Below are positions 9,979 to 17,849 of a stretch of DNA of 64,000 nucleotides, in pieces. The notes beneath the pieces were generated by a model. It was not told the DNA's origin. It saw only the letters and a program-made list of their open reading frames with translations, and made no database searches. Made by a program: the position numbers and the translations under genes. Position 1 is the stretch's first letter, and every line of letters starts with the position of its first letter. This DNA is from Frigoribacterium sp. PvP032 (GTDB lineage Bacteria > Actinomycetota > Actinomycetes > Actinomycetales > Microbacteriaceae): NCBI RefSeq assembly GCF_017833035.1, contig NZ_JAFIBM010000001.1:1798001-1862000 (forward strand). Direction: 5' to 3'.

Positions 9979-10779
9979 ATGGCGAGGAGATGGCGCGTGT
10001 CCCGGACCCGCGAGAGGGTCGTCTCCGTTCTGGCCGCTGCCGTCATAGTGCTGGGTGTAGCCGTACTGGCGGCGTCGTTCTTGGCTGTAGCCACAAGCCC
10101 TGGCGATCCGACGGCAAGTCAGATCACCGTCAAGAACCTGCCGCAAGATCCGCGCGTTCTGGTAATCGGCGACTCCTACACTGCCGGCTACGGGGCCGAG
10201 GATCCAGAACGGGACACGTGGGTCAATCGGACTTCGGCGTCTCTTGATTGGTCGGTGACTGTCGACGCAGTTCTGGGAAGCGGATACACGACTGTCGGCG
10301 GGCCCTCGTCGACCGGCGTGGGGACCTTTGGCGACAGGCTCTCCAGACACGAGCACGAGACTTTCGACCTCGTCGTGATCCAGGGCAGCCAGAACGATGT
10401 TCACACGAATCCGGACCGGCTGGTCAGGGCGGCCCAAGCGGCTCTGCGTGAAGCTAAGGATCTGTGGCCTGATGCAGCTGTCGTGATGATCGGTCCGTCC
10501 GCGCCGCTCCCTCGCGGAGAGGCTTACGTGGCCGCCTCAGAGACACTTCGAAAGGTCGCCGGCGGGGCCGACGTGCCCTTCGTAGATGCCGTCAACGGCC
10601 GATGGTTCACCACCAAGAACAGCCCCGCCATGACGGCTCCAGACGGTGGCCACCTGAACACTCGCGGCTACGCCTACATGGGTGACCGCATCACCGAGGC
10701 CATGCGGGACCTGATGGACGGCGAAGCAGGGTCGACTAGCGCACTGTCAGGGGAGAACTCAGCGCATCGGCTGCGTTAG
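9979..10779 (+). CDS. Membrane-anchored or secreted SGNH/GDSL hydrolase
   Basis: Predicted esterase or deacetylase of 266 residues. An Arg-rich N-terminus and a hydrophobic segment (about residues 14-37) form a signal anchor, so the catalytic domain is extracytoplasmic. SGNH blocks are present: GDSY with S66, GSQND with N139, and DGGHLN with D222 and H225. These are the catalytic Ser-Asn-Asp-His set. The gene converges on and overlaps by 44 bp an acyltransferase gene. A shared role in O-acetylating and deacetylating a surface glycan is plausible but unproven. Third codon positions contain clearly more A and T than neighbouring genes, a sign of acquisition. Confidence 0.8.
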   Translation: MARRWRVSRTRERVVSVLAAAVIVLGVAVLAASFLAVATSPGDPTASQITVKNLPQDPRVLVIGDSYTAGYGAEDPERDTWVNRTSASLDWSVTVDAVLGSGYTTVGGPSSTGVGTFGDRLSRHEHETFDLVVIQGSQNDVHTNPDRLVRAAQAALREAKDLWPDAAVVMIGPSAPLPRGEAYVAASETLRKVAGGADVPFVDAVNGRWFTTKNSPAMTAPDGGHLNTRGYAYMGDRITEAMRDLMDGEAGSTSALSGENSAHRLR

Positions 10780-11905
10780 CCACTGGCTTGTCGCGGCCCA
10801 ACGCTCGAGCAAGCCTGTGGCTCGGGCGCTCGACCAACAAGAAGAAGCCCGTCCCCGTACACAGGGAGACGAGGACTGCTGCGGCGAGGGCCGCGTTGGA
10901 GCCGGGCCAGGCGGAAGCGAAAGCGATCACGATCGGCTCGTGCACCAGGTACAGGCTGAACGACACGATGCCTGCCCAGCGGAAGACGGGTGAGGACAGC
11001 AGACGGGCGAGAGGCAACCACACCGCTGCGGCGAGCAGGAGGGCCGTGACTCCGATGATGATCGCCGGGCGGGTCAAGAGATAGATGCGGGCTACGGGTC
11101 CGAACGGCATGAGCAGCCAAAAGGACGTCGTGAGCAGCGTGCCGATGACCACGACGGCGAGCCATCGGGCGTGGGACTCGCGTGTGCGCTTGAGCTGGTG
11201 CCAGACCGCGGGCCAGGCCTGGGCGAGGGCCGTCCCGATGAGGAACATCGGCATGTACGCGAGTGCTAGTACATCGGAGTAGAAGCCGTACGTGGACACG
11301 ATCAGTGCGGCAACGATCTGGGCCGAGGGCTTGAGAGCCAACCCGGTAGCGATGAAAGCAGCGAGCAAGAGAGAGAACAGAACCTCCCACTGGAGGGACC
11401 AGAGGGGCGTGATCGCACCGGAGGGTCCTGCCAGGAGTGTCAAGTCCTTCTCTAAGTAGGACGTGACGTATTCGGGGACTCGACGGCGCAGCCAGACGCT
11501 GGCTTCACCGCCGCGGGGAAACACTGTGATGATCGTCGCGCCGAGTAGGACGGCGGCTGTGACGGGGATGTAGAGGCGCACCAGCCGTGCCGGCAGATAG
11601 GTGCGCCAAGTGAACTTGGGCGAACTGACGGCGAGGCCGAGTACGAAACCGGAGAGCACGAAGAACAGGTAGACCGCCTCGGTGCCAGCCCACAGGAGAT
11701 GCAGCGGCGTGTGTACGAGCCACGCGGTCGTGCCCGTGGCGGGGACGTTCGTGTAATAAGGGTCAGCCAGGCCTGGCTTGGTGAGCAGAGTGTGGTGCGC
11801 AAGAACGATGAGCGCTGCAGCTCCTCGTAGGCCGTCGAGGGAAGTCAGGCGAGGGGCGGGCGACAGTAAGCGGGATGCCCCGGGTGACGCGAGGTGTCTT
11901 GACAC
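10736..11905 (-). CDS. Acyltransferase 3 family membrane protein (OafA/YrhL type)
   Basis: Integral membrane acyltransferase of 389 residues, likely transferring acetyl or other acyl groups to a cell-surface polysaccharide or peptidoglycan. It begins with the family signature LTSLDGLRGAAALIVLAHH, followed by FFVLSGFVLG and a chain of about ten hydrophobic segments. FSLYLVHEPIV near the C-terminus is also typical. The start is GTG, with TAACCT 6 nt upstream on the minus strand. Codon use is less GC-biased than in surrounding genes, like the convergent SGNH hydrolase, whose 3' end it overlaps. Acceptor molecule unknown. Confidence 0.87.
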   Translation of the reverse strand: MSRHLASPGASRLLSPAPRLTSLDGLRGAAALIVLAHHTLLTKPGLADPYYTNVPATGTTAWLVHTPLHLLWAGTEAVYLFFVLSGFVLGLAVSSPKFTWRTYLPARLVRLYIPVTAAVLLGATIITVFPRGGEASVWLRRRVPEYVTSYLEKDLTLLAGPSGAITPLWSLQWEVLFSLLLAAFIATGLALKPSAQIVAALIVSTYGFYSDVLALAYMPMFLIGTALAQAWPAVWHQLKRTRESHARWLAVVVIGTLLTTSFWLLMPFGPVARIYLLTRPAIIIGVTALLLAAAVWLPLARLLSSPVFRWAGIVSFSLYLVHEPIVIAFASAWPGSNAALAAAVLVSLCTGTGFFLLVERPSHRLARALGRDKPVANAADALSSPLTVR

Positions 11906-11911
11906 GAGCCA

Positions 11912-11917
11912 AGGTTA
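11912..11917 (-). promoter_or_regulatory. -10 box of the leaderless acyltransferase gene
   Basis: TAACCT on the minus strand, then 6 nt, then the GTG start at 11905. Confidence 0.45.
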
Positions 11918-12056
11918 GGCGAGGTCGAGCAGGTCGGCCGTCATTGGGCGGCGGTTCAAGAGGTAGGGACCGACCTGGCGCGCTGCAGGCTCGAAATTAG
12001 GCGGCTTGCGCCCCACAGCGGGCGAGTCAGTCGGGGTATGTGGGCCGACACGACGT

Positions 12057-12088
12057 GAGGCGCGCCTCCCGGAGGGGAGACGCGCCTC
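12057..12088 (-). terminator. Terminator after the DUF4870 gene
   Basis: A GAGGCGCG / CGCGCCTC stem extended by CTCCC / GGGAG across single mismatched bases around a GGAG loop. It begins 19 nt past the stop codon of the minus-strand DUF4870 gene. Confidence 0.6.
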
Positions 12089-12106
12089 GACGGCCGAGCG
12101 GACGGG

Positions 12107-12589
12107 CTACGCCTTGATGAACTCGATGCTCAGCGGGTACTTGTAGTACTCGCCCCGGTTGGCTGCGAGGGCCGCGATGATGCCGAAGACGATCACGACG
12201 ATCGCCGCCGCGAGCGTGATCAGGACGCCGATGCCGAGGAACGACGTCGCACCTCCGATGACGTAGGCGATCACCATCGTCAGCTGGAAGTTCAGCGCGA
12301 CGCGGCTGTGCTCACGGACGAACGGGCCGCGGTCCTTGAGCACGAGGTAGCCGACCAGCGGGGCCACGAAGCTGAGCAGGATGCCGCCGACGTGGATCAG
12401 CGTGGCCCAGAGCTTCTCGTCCTCGGGGCGCATCGGCTGGACGGGCTGCGGGGCGCCGTAGCCGGGCTGCTGGCCGTAGCCGGGCTGGCCGGGCTGCTGG
12501 CCGTAGCCGGGCTGGCCCTGACCGGGCTGCTGCTGCCCCCAGCCGGGCCCCTGAGGGTCGTTCGGCTGGGAAGGAGGGGTGTCGGTCAT
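12107..12589 (-). CDS. DUF4870 domain membrane protein with a YGQQPG-repeat tail
   Basis: Protein of 160 residues. The first 50 residues are a Gly/Gln/Pro-rich tail with repeated GYGQQPG units. The rest is a DUF4870-type membrane domain: PEDEKLWATLIHVGG, then about three hydrophobic helices, with KDRGPFVREHSRVALNFQ between the first two, as is diagnostic for the family. The tail is probably cytosolic and disordered. Function unknown. It is divergent from hrcA and has its own terminator. A ribosome binding site (AGGTGAACAG) precedes the ATG, so unlike many neighbours it is a leadered message. Confidence 0.85.
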   Translation of the reverse strand: MTDTPPSQPNDPQGPGWGQQQPGQGQPGYGQQPGQPGYGQQPGYGAPQPVQPMRPEDEKLWATLIHVGGILLSFVAPLVGYLVLKDRGPFVREHSRVALNFQLTMVIAYVIGGATSFLGIGVLITLAAAIVVIVFGIIAALAANRGEYYKYPLSIEFIKA

Positions 12590-12711
12590 CTGTTCACCTG
12601 TTCGTCGTCGGCGCTGGCCGGGCTGCCGGACGAGGTGGTCCGGCGGGCGTCACGGCGAGCATAGGGCAGGCAGGAGGCGCGGGTCGAGTACCCCCGGACG
12701 GTCTCGTGACG

Positions 12712-12743
12712 TAGGATTGGCAGTCTGGCAGGACGAGTGCCAG
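12712..12743 (+). promoter_or_regulatory. hrcA promoter with CIRCE operator
   Basis: TAGGAT (12712-12717) is the probable -10 box. It abuts an inverted repeat TTGGCAGTC, 9 nt, GAGTGCCAG (12717-12743), which matches the CIRCE consensus TTAGCACTC-N9-GAGTGCTAA including the 9-nt spacing. HrcA bound here would cover the transcription start, giving autoregulation of hrcA-dnaJ. Confidence 0.8.
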
Positions 12744-12800
12744 CGAGCTCGGGTCGTCGTCGTGACGAGCCCCGCCGGCCGTGCGAGAGGGAGGTGCGTC

Positions 12801-13823
12801 GTGGTCTCTGAACGTGGTCTCGAGGTGCTGCGCGTCATCGTGCACGACTACGTCGCGTCCCGCGAGCCCGTCGGCTCCAAGTCGATCGTCGAGCGGCACC
12901 ACTTCGGCGTCTCCGCCGCGACGATCCGCAACGACATGGCCCTCCTCGAAGAAGAAGAGCTGATCGCGGCACCGCACACCTCGTCGGGTCGGGTGCCGAC
13001 CGACAAGGGCTACCGGCTCTTCGTGAACCACCTCGCCGACCTGCGACCCCTCAGCAGCGCCCAGCGCCAGGCGATCGAGACGTTCCTCGGCGACTCCGCC
13101 GACCTCGACGAGGTGCTCGGCCGCACCGTGCGCCTCCTCTCGCAGCTCACCAACCAGGTGGCGCTGGTCCAGTACCCCTCCTTCTCGCGGGCGCGCGTGC
13201 GGCACGTCGAGCTGGTCAGCCTGGCCGAGCGCCGCGTCATGACCGTGCTCATCACCGACACGGGCCAGGTCGAGCAGCGGCTCGTCGAGCTGCCCGTCGC
13301 CGTCGACGACGAGTTCCTCGCCGAGCTGCGCCGCGCGCTGAACGCGGCCGTGGGCGGCACCGAGCTCAGCGCCGCGGCCGCGCTGCTGGCGGATCTGCAC
13401 GAGGGCTTCCGCCCCGAGCACGCCGTCGTGGTCGGCATCGTCGTCGCCAGCCTGGCCGAGCAGCTCGCCGCGGGGCGGCAGGAGCGCCTCGTGATGGCCG
13501 GCGCGGCCAACCTCGTGCGCACCGGCGACGACTTCAGCGGCGACCTCTACCCCGTCCTCGAGGCGATCGAGCAGCAGGTGGCGCTGCTGCGCCTCTTCGG
13601 CGAGATGCAGCTCGACGCGGTCGACGTGGCCGCGAGCATCGGACGGGAGAACGCCTCCTTCGGCCTCTCCCAGGCATCCGTGCTCGCGAGCGGGTACACC
13701 TCGACGGGCAGCGAGGTCGCGCGCCTCGGCGTGCTCGGCCCGATGCGCATGGACTACTCGACCAACATGGCCGCCGTCCGGGCCGTGGCCCGCTATCTCT
13801 CGTCGCTGCTCTCCGAGCGCTGA
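12801..13823 (+). CDS. hrcA: Heat-inducible transcription repressor HrcA
   Basis: Repressor of the CIRCE regulon, 340 residues. The N-terminal winged helix holds REPVGSKSIVERH, GVSAATIRNDMALLEE and PHTSSGRVPTDKGYR, the invariant HrcA signatures. The C-terminal half is the GAF-like dimerisation domain ending in DYSTNMAAVRAVARYL. The GTG start has GGAGG about 8 nt upstream and gives VVSERGLEVLR, the usual start of the family. A CIRCE element at its own promoter supports autoregulation. dnaJ follows 94 bp downstream, as in most actinobacteria. Confidence 0.96.
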   Translation: MVSERGLEVLRVIVHDYVASREPVGSKSIVERHHFGVSAATIRNDMALLEEEELIAAPHTSSGRVPTDKGYRLFVNHLADLRPLSSAQRQAIETFLGDSADLDEVLGRTVRLLSQLTNQVALVQYPSFSRARVRHVELVSLAERRVMTVLITDTGQVEQRLVELPVAVDDEFLAELRRALNAAVGGTELSAAAALLADLHEGFRPEHAVVVGIVVASLAEQLAAGRQERLVMAGAANLVRTGDDFSGDLYPVLEAIEQQVALLRLFGEMQLDAVDVAASIGRENASFGLSQASVLASGYTSTGSEVARLGVLGPMRMDYSTNMAAVRAVARYLSSLLSER

Positions 13824-13917
13824 CGACCCGCACCTCCTCGGCCCTGCGCACCCGCGCCGCGCCCCCTGACCAGACCCCACGAGACCACCCCCAGACACCA
13901 GAGGCAGACGAGAACAA

Positions 13918-15036
13918 GTGGCAGATCATTACGACGTGCTCGGAGTCGACCGGTCGGCGACGCCGGACGAGATCAAGAAGGCGTACCGCAGGCTCGCGCG
14001 CGAGCTGCACCCCGACGTCAACCCGAGCCCCGAGGCGTCCGAGCGCTTCAAGGACGTCACGCACGCCTACGACGTGCTGAGCGACCCGCAGCAGCGCGAG
14101 CGCTACGACCTCGGCCCGCAGGCCGGGTTCGGCGGCGGCGGAGGGGGAGGAGCGGCCGGCTTCGGCGACATCTTCGACGCGTTCTTCGGCGGCGGAGGAG
14201 GCGGCGGCCAGCGACAGGGGCCCCGGTCGCGTCGTGAGCGCGGCCAGGACGCGCTGCTGCGGCTGGAGGTCGACCTCGAGGAGATCGTCTTCGGCACCAC
14301 CCGCGACATCGAGGTCGACACTGCGGTGCTCTGCGAGACCTGCAACGGCTCGTGCTGCGCGCCCGGCACGTCGCCCCAGACCTGCGACATCTGCAACGGC
14401 TCTGGCCAGATCCAGCGCACCGTCCGCTCGCTGCTCGGCAACGTCATGACGTCCAGCCCGTGCGGCACCTGCCGCGGCTACGGCACGGTCATCCCCAACC
14501 CGTGCCCGACCTGCCAGGGCCAGGGCCGCGTGCGGGCTCGGCGGACGATCCCGATCGACATCCCCGCGGGCGTCGACACGGGCATCCGCCTGCAGCTGCC
14601 GAGCCAGGGCGAGGTCGGCCAGGCCGGCGGACCCAACGGCGACCTCTACCTCGAGGTGAAGGTGCGCCACCACGACATCTACAGCCGCGACGGCGACGAC
14701 CTGCTCGCGACCCTGGAGGTGCAGATGGCCGACGCCATCCTCGGCACCGAGACGACCCTGCACGCTCTCGACGGCGAGGTCGAGATCGAGCTGAAGCCGG
14801 GCACCCAGAGCGCCGACGTCATCACGATCCGCGACCGCGGCATCACGAAGCTGCGCGGCACCGGACGCGGTGACCTCAAGATCGGCGTGCAGGTCGTGAC
14901 GCCGACGAAGCTCAGCCACAAAGAGCGAGAGCTGATCGAGAAGTTCGCCGCCGGACGCCGCTCGGCGGCGCCCGAGCTGTCGCAGTTCCAGCAGGGCCTG
15001 TTCGGCAAGCTCCGCGACCGGTTCCTGCACTTCTGA
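13918..15036 (+). CDS. dnaJ: Chaperone DnaJ (Hsp40)
   Basis: Co-chaperone of DnaK, 372 residues. The J domain has HPD at residues 31-33, followed by a Gly/Phe-rich linker. The zinc-binding region has four motifs: CETCNGSC, CDICNGSG, CGTCRGYG and CPTCQGQG. The first departs from the usual CxxCxGxG because the glycine and the next residue are both Cys (SCCAPG). The C-terminal substrate-binding domain follows. The start is GTG. Paired with hrcA rather than with dnaK-grpE, this is the DnaJ2-type copy of actinobacteria. rsmE begins 2 nt after its stop. Confidence 0.95.
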   Translation: MADHYDVLGVDRSATPDEIKKAYRRLARELHPDVNPSPEASERFKDVTHAYDVLSDPQQRERYDLGPQAGFGGGGGGGAAGFGDIFDAFFGGGGGGGQRQGPRSRRERGQDALLRLEVDLEEIVFGTTRDIEVDTAVLCETCNGSCCAPGTSPQTCDICNGSGQIQRTVRSLLGNVMTSSPCGTCRGYGTVIPNPCPTCQGQGRVRARRTIPIDIPAGVDTGIRLQLPSQGEVGQAGGPNGDLYLEVKVRHHDIYSRDGDDLLATLEVQMADAILGTETTLHALDGEVEIELKPGTQSADVITIRDRGITKLRGTGRGDLKIGVQVVTPTKLSHKERELIEKFAAGRRSAAPELSQFQQGLFGKLRDRFLHF

Positions 15037-15038
15037 TC

Positions 15039-15782
15039 GTGGCCCACTTCTACCTGGTCGACGACCTCGCCGACGCATCCGTCGGCAGCACCGTCGTGGT
15101 CGAGGGGCAGGAGGCGCGGCACGCCGTCACGGTCAGCCGGGTCCGGGTCGGCGAGTCGCTGTCGCTCGGCGACGGGCGGGGCACCTCCGTGCGCGGCGAG
15201 GTCGTCGAGGCCACGGACTCGCGGCTCGCGCTGGTCGCCGCAGACGTGACCAGGGTCGACCGACCCGCGACGCAGCTCGTGCTGGTGCAGGCCCTGGCCA
15301 AGGGCGACCGGGACGAGCTCGCCGTCCAGGCCGCCACCGAGCTCGGGGTCGACGAGGTCGTCCCGTGGTCCGCCGCGCGCAGTGTGTCCCGCTGGGAGGG
15401 CGCGAAGATCGCGAAGGGCACGGCCCGGTGGCGTGCGATCACTCGAGAGGCGACCAAGCAGGCGATCCGGCCCTGGGCACCGGTCGTCTCCGACCTGGTC
15501 TCCACGAAGCAGCTCTGCGCGAGGGCCGTCCGCGAGACGGTGCTCGTGCTCGAGCCGACCGCGGAGCGGGCGCTCTCTGACGTCGCCCTCGAGAGCGAAG
15601 GAGGCGCACCGTCGTCCGTCCTGGTGGTGGTCGGCCCCGAGGGCGGCATCTCCCCGTCCGAGCTCGAGCTGCTCGCCGGCGCGGGGGCCGTCCCTGTGCG
15701 GCTCGGGGACTCCGTGCTCCGGACCTCGACGGCCGGGCCGGCAGCCCTCGCCGTCCTCAGCGTGAGGCTCGGGCGCTGGTAG
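15039..15782 (+). CDS. rsmE: 16S rRNA m3U1498 methyltransferase RsmE
   Basis: SPOUT-class methyltransferase of 247 residues that modifies U1498 of 16S rRNA. An N-terminal PUA-like domain (AHFYLVDDL, GQEARHAVTVSRVRVGE) is followed by the SPOUT knot with VVVGPEGGISPSELELL and RLGDSVLRTSTAGPAAL, the SAM-binding trefoil signature. The GTG start lies 2 nt past dnaJ, so it is translated from the same message. The hrcA-dnaJ-rsmE-HIT-phoH-ybeY order is conserved in actinobacteria and links heat shock with ribosome maturation. Confidence 0.95.
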   Translation: MAHFYLVDDLADASVGSTVVVEGQEARHAVTVSRVRVGESLSLGDGRGTSVRGEVVEATDSRLALVAADVTRVDRPATQLVLVQALAKGDRDELAVQAATELGVDEVVPWSAARSVSRWEGAKIAKGTARWRAITREATKQAIRPWAPVVSDLVSTKQLCARAVRETVLVLEPTAERALSDVALESEGGAPSSVLVVVGPEGGISPSELELLAGAGAVPVRLGDSVLRTSTAGPAALAVLSVRLGRW

Positions 15783-15862
15783 GGGCCGAGGCCGCCTCCG
15801 TCGGGCCGGCCGAGGCGGCCGCCGCCAGGCCCGTGTCGGCGGCCACGACTACCATGGACGAC

Positions 15863-16267
15863 ATGTCCGAGACAGAGCCAGCACCGACCGAGCCGTCGGT
15901 CTTCAGCCGCATCGTCGCTCGCGAGATCCCTGCAGACGTCGTCTTCGAGAGCGACGCGCTGATCGCGTTCCGCGACATCGCGCCCCAGGCGCCGTTCCAC
16001 GTGCTCGTCGTGCCGAAGACCGAGCGCCACCGTGACGTCGTCGCGCTCGCGGCGGCAGATCCCGCCCTGCTCGCCGAGATCGTGTCCACCGCTTCTGCGC
16101 TCGCGTCCGACCGGGCTCTCCTCGGCGACGAGGTCGTCGCGGCCTCGGGCGGCACGGGCGAGTTCCACCTGATCTTCAACACCGGCGCCTCTGCCGGCCA
16201 GACCGTGTTCCACGTGCACGCCCACGTGCTCGCAGGCCCCCTCGAGGAAGGCTCCCTTGCCCACTAG
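15863..16267 (+). CDS. HIT family nucleotide-binding protein
   Basis: Histidine-triad protein of 134 residues that probably hydrolyses nucleoside phosphoramidates or similar nucleotides in the cytosol. The triad HVHAHV places H117, H119 and H121, and FRDIAPQAPFHVLVVPK and EFHLIFNTGASAGQTVFH are typical of the HINT branch. The ATG chosen follows a TACCAT box by 7 nt, suggesting an internal leaderless start within the operon; an in-frame ATG 9 nt upstream is the alternative. phoH overlaps its end by 11 bp. Confidence 0.9.
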   Translation: MSETEPAPTEPSVFSRIVAREIPADVVFESDALIAFRDIAPQAPFHVLVVPKTERHRDVVALAAADPALLAEIVSTASALASDRALLGDEVVAASGGTGEFHLIFNTGASAGQTVFHVHAHVLAGPLEEGSLAH

Positions 16268-17387
16268 CGAGACCCGATCCACCGACCCTCAGCCCACAGG
16301 CGAGGGCACCGTGCGCGTCGACCTCACCGTCGACGGCGTGGCCATGGTCCAGCTGCTCGGTCCCCAGGACCGGCTGCTGCGCACCGTCGAGAAGCGGTAC
16401 CCCGACGTCCGCGTGCTCGTCCGGGGCAACGAGGTCGCCCTCGAGGGGCCGACCGCGTCCGTGGGACGTGCCCGCGTGGTCGTGGACGAGCTCGTCGGGC
16501 TCGTCCGCGGGGGCCACGACCTCGCCCCGGCCGAGGTCGAGACGTCGGCGAAGCTGCTCGACTCGGGGGCCGCGACGCCGTCCGACGTGTTCGGCCAGCC
16601 CATCGTCTCCAGTCGCGGCAAGGCCGTGCGCGCCAAGACGCTCGGCCAGAAGCAGTACGTCGACGCGATCGACGAGCACACGATCACGTTCGGGATCGGC
16701 CCTGCCGGCACGGGCAAGACGTACCTCGCGATGGCGAAGGCCGTGCAGGCCCTGCAGCGCCGCGAGGTGCAGCGGATCATCCTCACCCGCCCCGCGGTCG
16801 AGGCCGGCGAGCGGCTCGGGTTCCTGCCCGGCACGCTGACCGACAAGATCGACCCGTACCTGCGTCCCCTCTACGACGCGCTCAACGAGATGATGGACCC
16901 GGAGATCGTGCCGAAGCTCCTCGCGGCGGGCACCGTCGAGGTGGCGCCCCTGGCCTACATGCGAGGTCGGACGCTCAACGACGCCTTCGTCGTGCTCGAC
17001 GAGGCGCAGAACACCACGCCGGAGCAGATGAAGATGTTCCTCACGCGGCTCGGGTTCGGCTCGCGCATGGTCGTCACCGGCGACGTGACGCAGGTCGACC
17101 TGCCGACCGGGGCCAGCGGCCTCCAGCTCGTGACCAGGGTGCTCGACGACATCGACGACATCCACTTCGCCCGCCTCACCAGCGACGACGTGGTCCGGCA
17201 CACCCTCGTCGGCCGCATCGTCGACGCGTACACCACCTACGACGCCGAGCGTCAGGCACAGCGGGCCGAGCGGCAGGATGCGGCGAGCTCCGCCTCGGCG
17301 GTCGCATCGACCGGCGACGGGGCGAACCGCGCCGAGCGTCGCTCGTCCGCGACCCGGGACCGGCTCCCGAAGAGAGGCACCCGATGA
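16257..17387 (+). CDS. PhoH-like ATPase
   Basis: Cytosolic ATPase of 376 residues of the PhoH family, linked by association to RNA metabolism with YbeY. An N-terminal KH-like segment is followed by the P-loop GPAGTGKT at 148-155, the [15 protein letters not shown] motif, and Walker [32 protein letters not shown] is the sensor motif. The TTG start is chosen because GAGGAAGG lies upstream and the N-terminus then matches family length. It overlaps the HIT gene by 11 bp and ybeY by 4 bp (ATGA), so translation is coupled. The name PhoH does not imply phosphate regulation here. Confidence 0.92.
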   Translation: MPTSETRSTDPQPTGEGTVRVDLTVDGVAMVQLLGPQDRLLRTVEKRYPDVRVLVRGNEVALEGPTASVGRARVVVDELVGLVRGGHDLAPAEVETSAKLLDSGAATPSDVFGQPIVSSRGKAVRAKTLGQKQYVDAIDEHTITFGIGPAGTGKTYLAMAKAVQALQRREVQRIILTRPAVEAGERLGFLPGTLTDKIDPYLRPLYDALNEMMDPEIVPKLLAAGTVEVAPLAYMRGRTLNDAFVVLDEAQNTTPEQMKMFLTRLGFGSRMVVTGDVTQVDLPTGASGLQLVTRVLDDIDDIHFARLTSDDVVRHTLVGRIVDAYTTYDAERQAQRAERQDAASSASAVASTGDGANRAERRSSATRDRLPKRGTR

Positions 17388-17845
17388 GCATCGAGGTCAA
17401 CAACGAGTCGGGCCTCGAGGTCGACGAGGCGGCGATCCAGCGCCTGGCGACCTTCGCGCTCGACCAGATGCACGTGCACCCCGAGGCCGAGCTGGCGATC
17501 GTGTTCGTCGACGAGGCCGCCATGGAGCAGCTCCACGTCCAGTGGATGGACGAGCCGGGCCCCACCGACGTCCTGAGCTTCCCGATGGACGAGCTGCGCC
17601 CAGGCACGGAGGACGAGCCCACGCCGGCCGGGCTGCTCGGCGACATCGTGGTCTGTCCCCAGGTCGCCGTCGCCCAGGCGGCGACGGCAGGCCACAGCCC
17701 GCTGGACGAGATGCTGTTGCTCACCTGCCACGGCGTCCTGCACCTGCTCGGCTTCGACCACGCCGAGCCCGACGACGAACGCGAGATGTTCGGTCTCCAG
17801 CGCGAGATACTCGCCGCGTTCGCCGGCGCCGACGAGAGACGGTGA
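17384..17845 (+). CDS. ybeY: Endoribonuclease YbeY (rRNA maturation factor)
   Basis: Single-strand endoribonuclease of 153 residues involved in 16S rRNA 3'-end maturation and ribosome quality control. The zinc site [11 protein letters not shown] gives H116, H120 and H126, matching the H3xH5xH signature. [11 protein letters not shown] is the other family hallmark. Its ATG overlaps the phoH stop, and the CNNM gene follows 4 nt after its own stop. Confidence 0.96.
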   Translation: MSIEVNNESGLEVDEAAIQRLATFALDQMHVHPEAELAIVFVDEAAMEQLHVQWMDEPGPTDVLSFPMDELRPGTEDEPTPAGLLGDIVVCPQVAVAQAATAGHSPLDEMLLLTCHGVLHLLGFDHAEPDDEREMFGLQREILAAFAGADERR

Positions 17846-17849
17846 CGCC

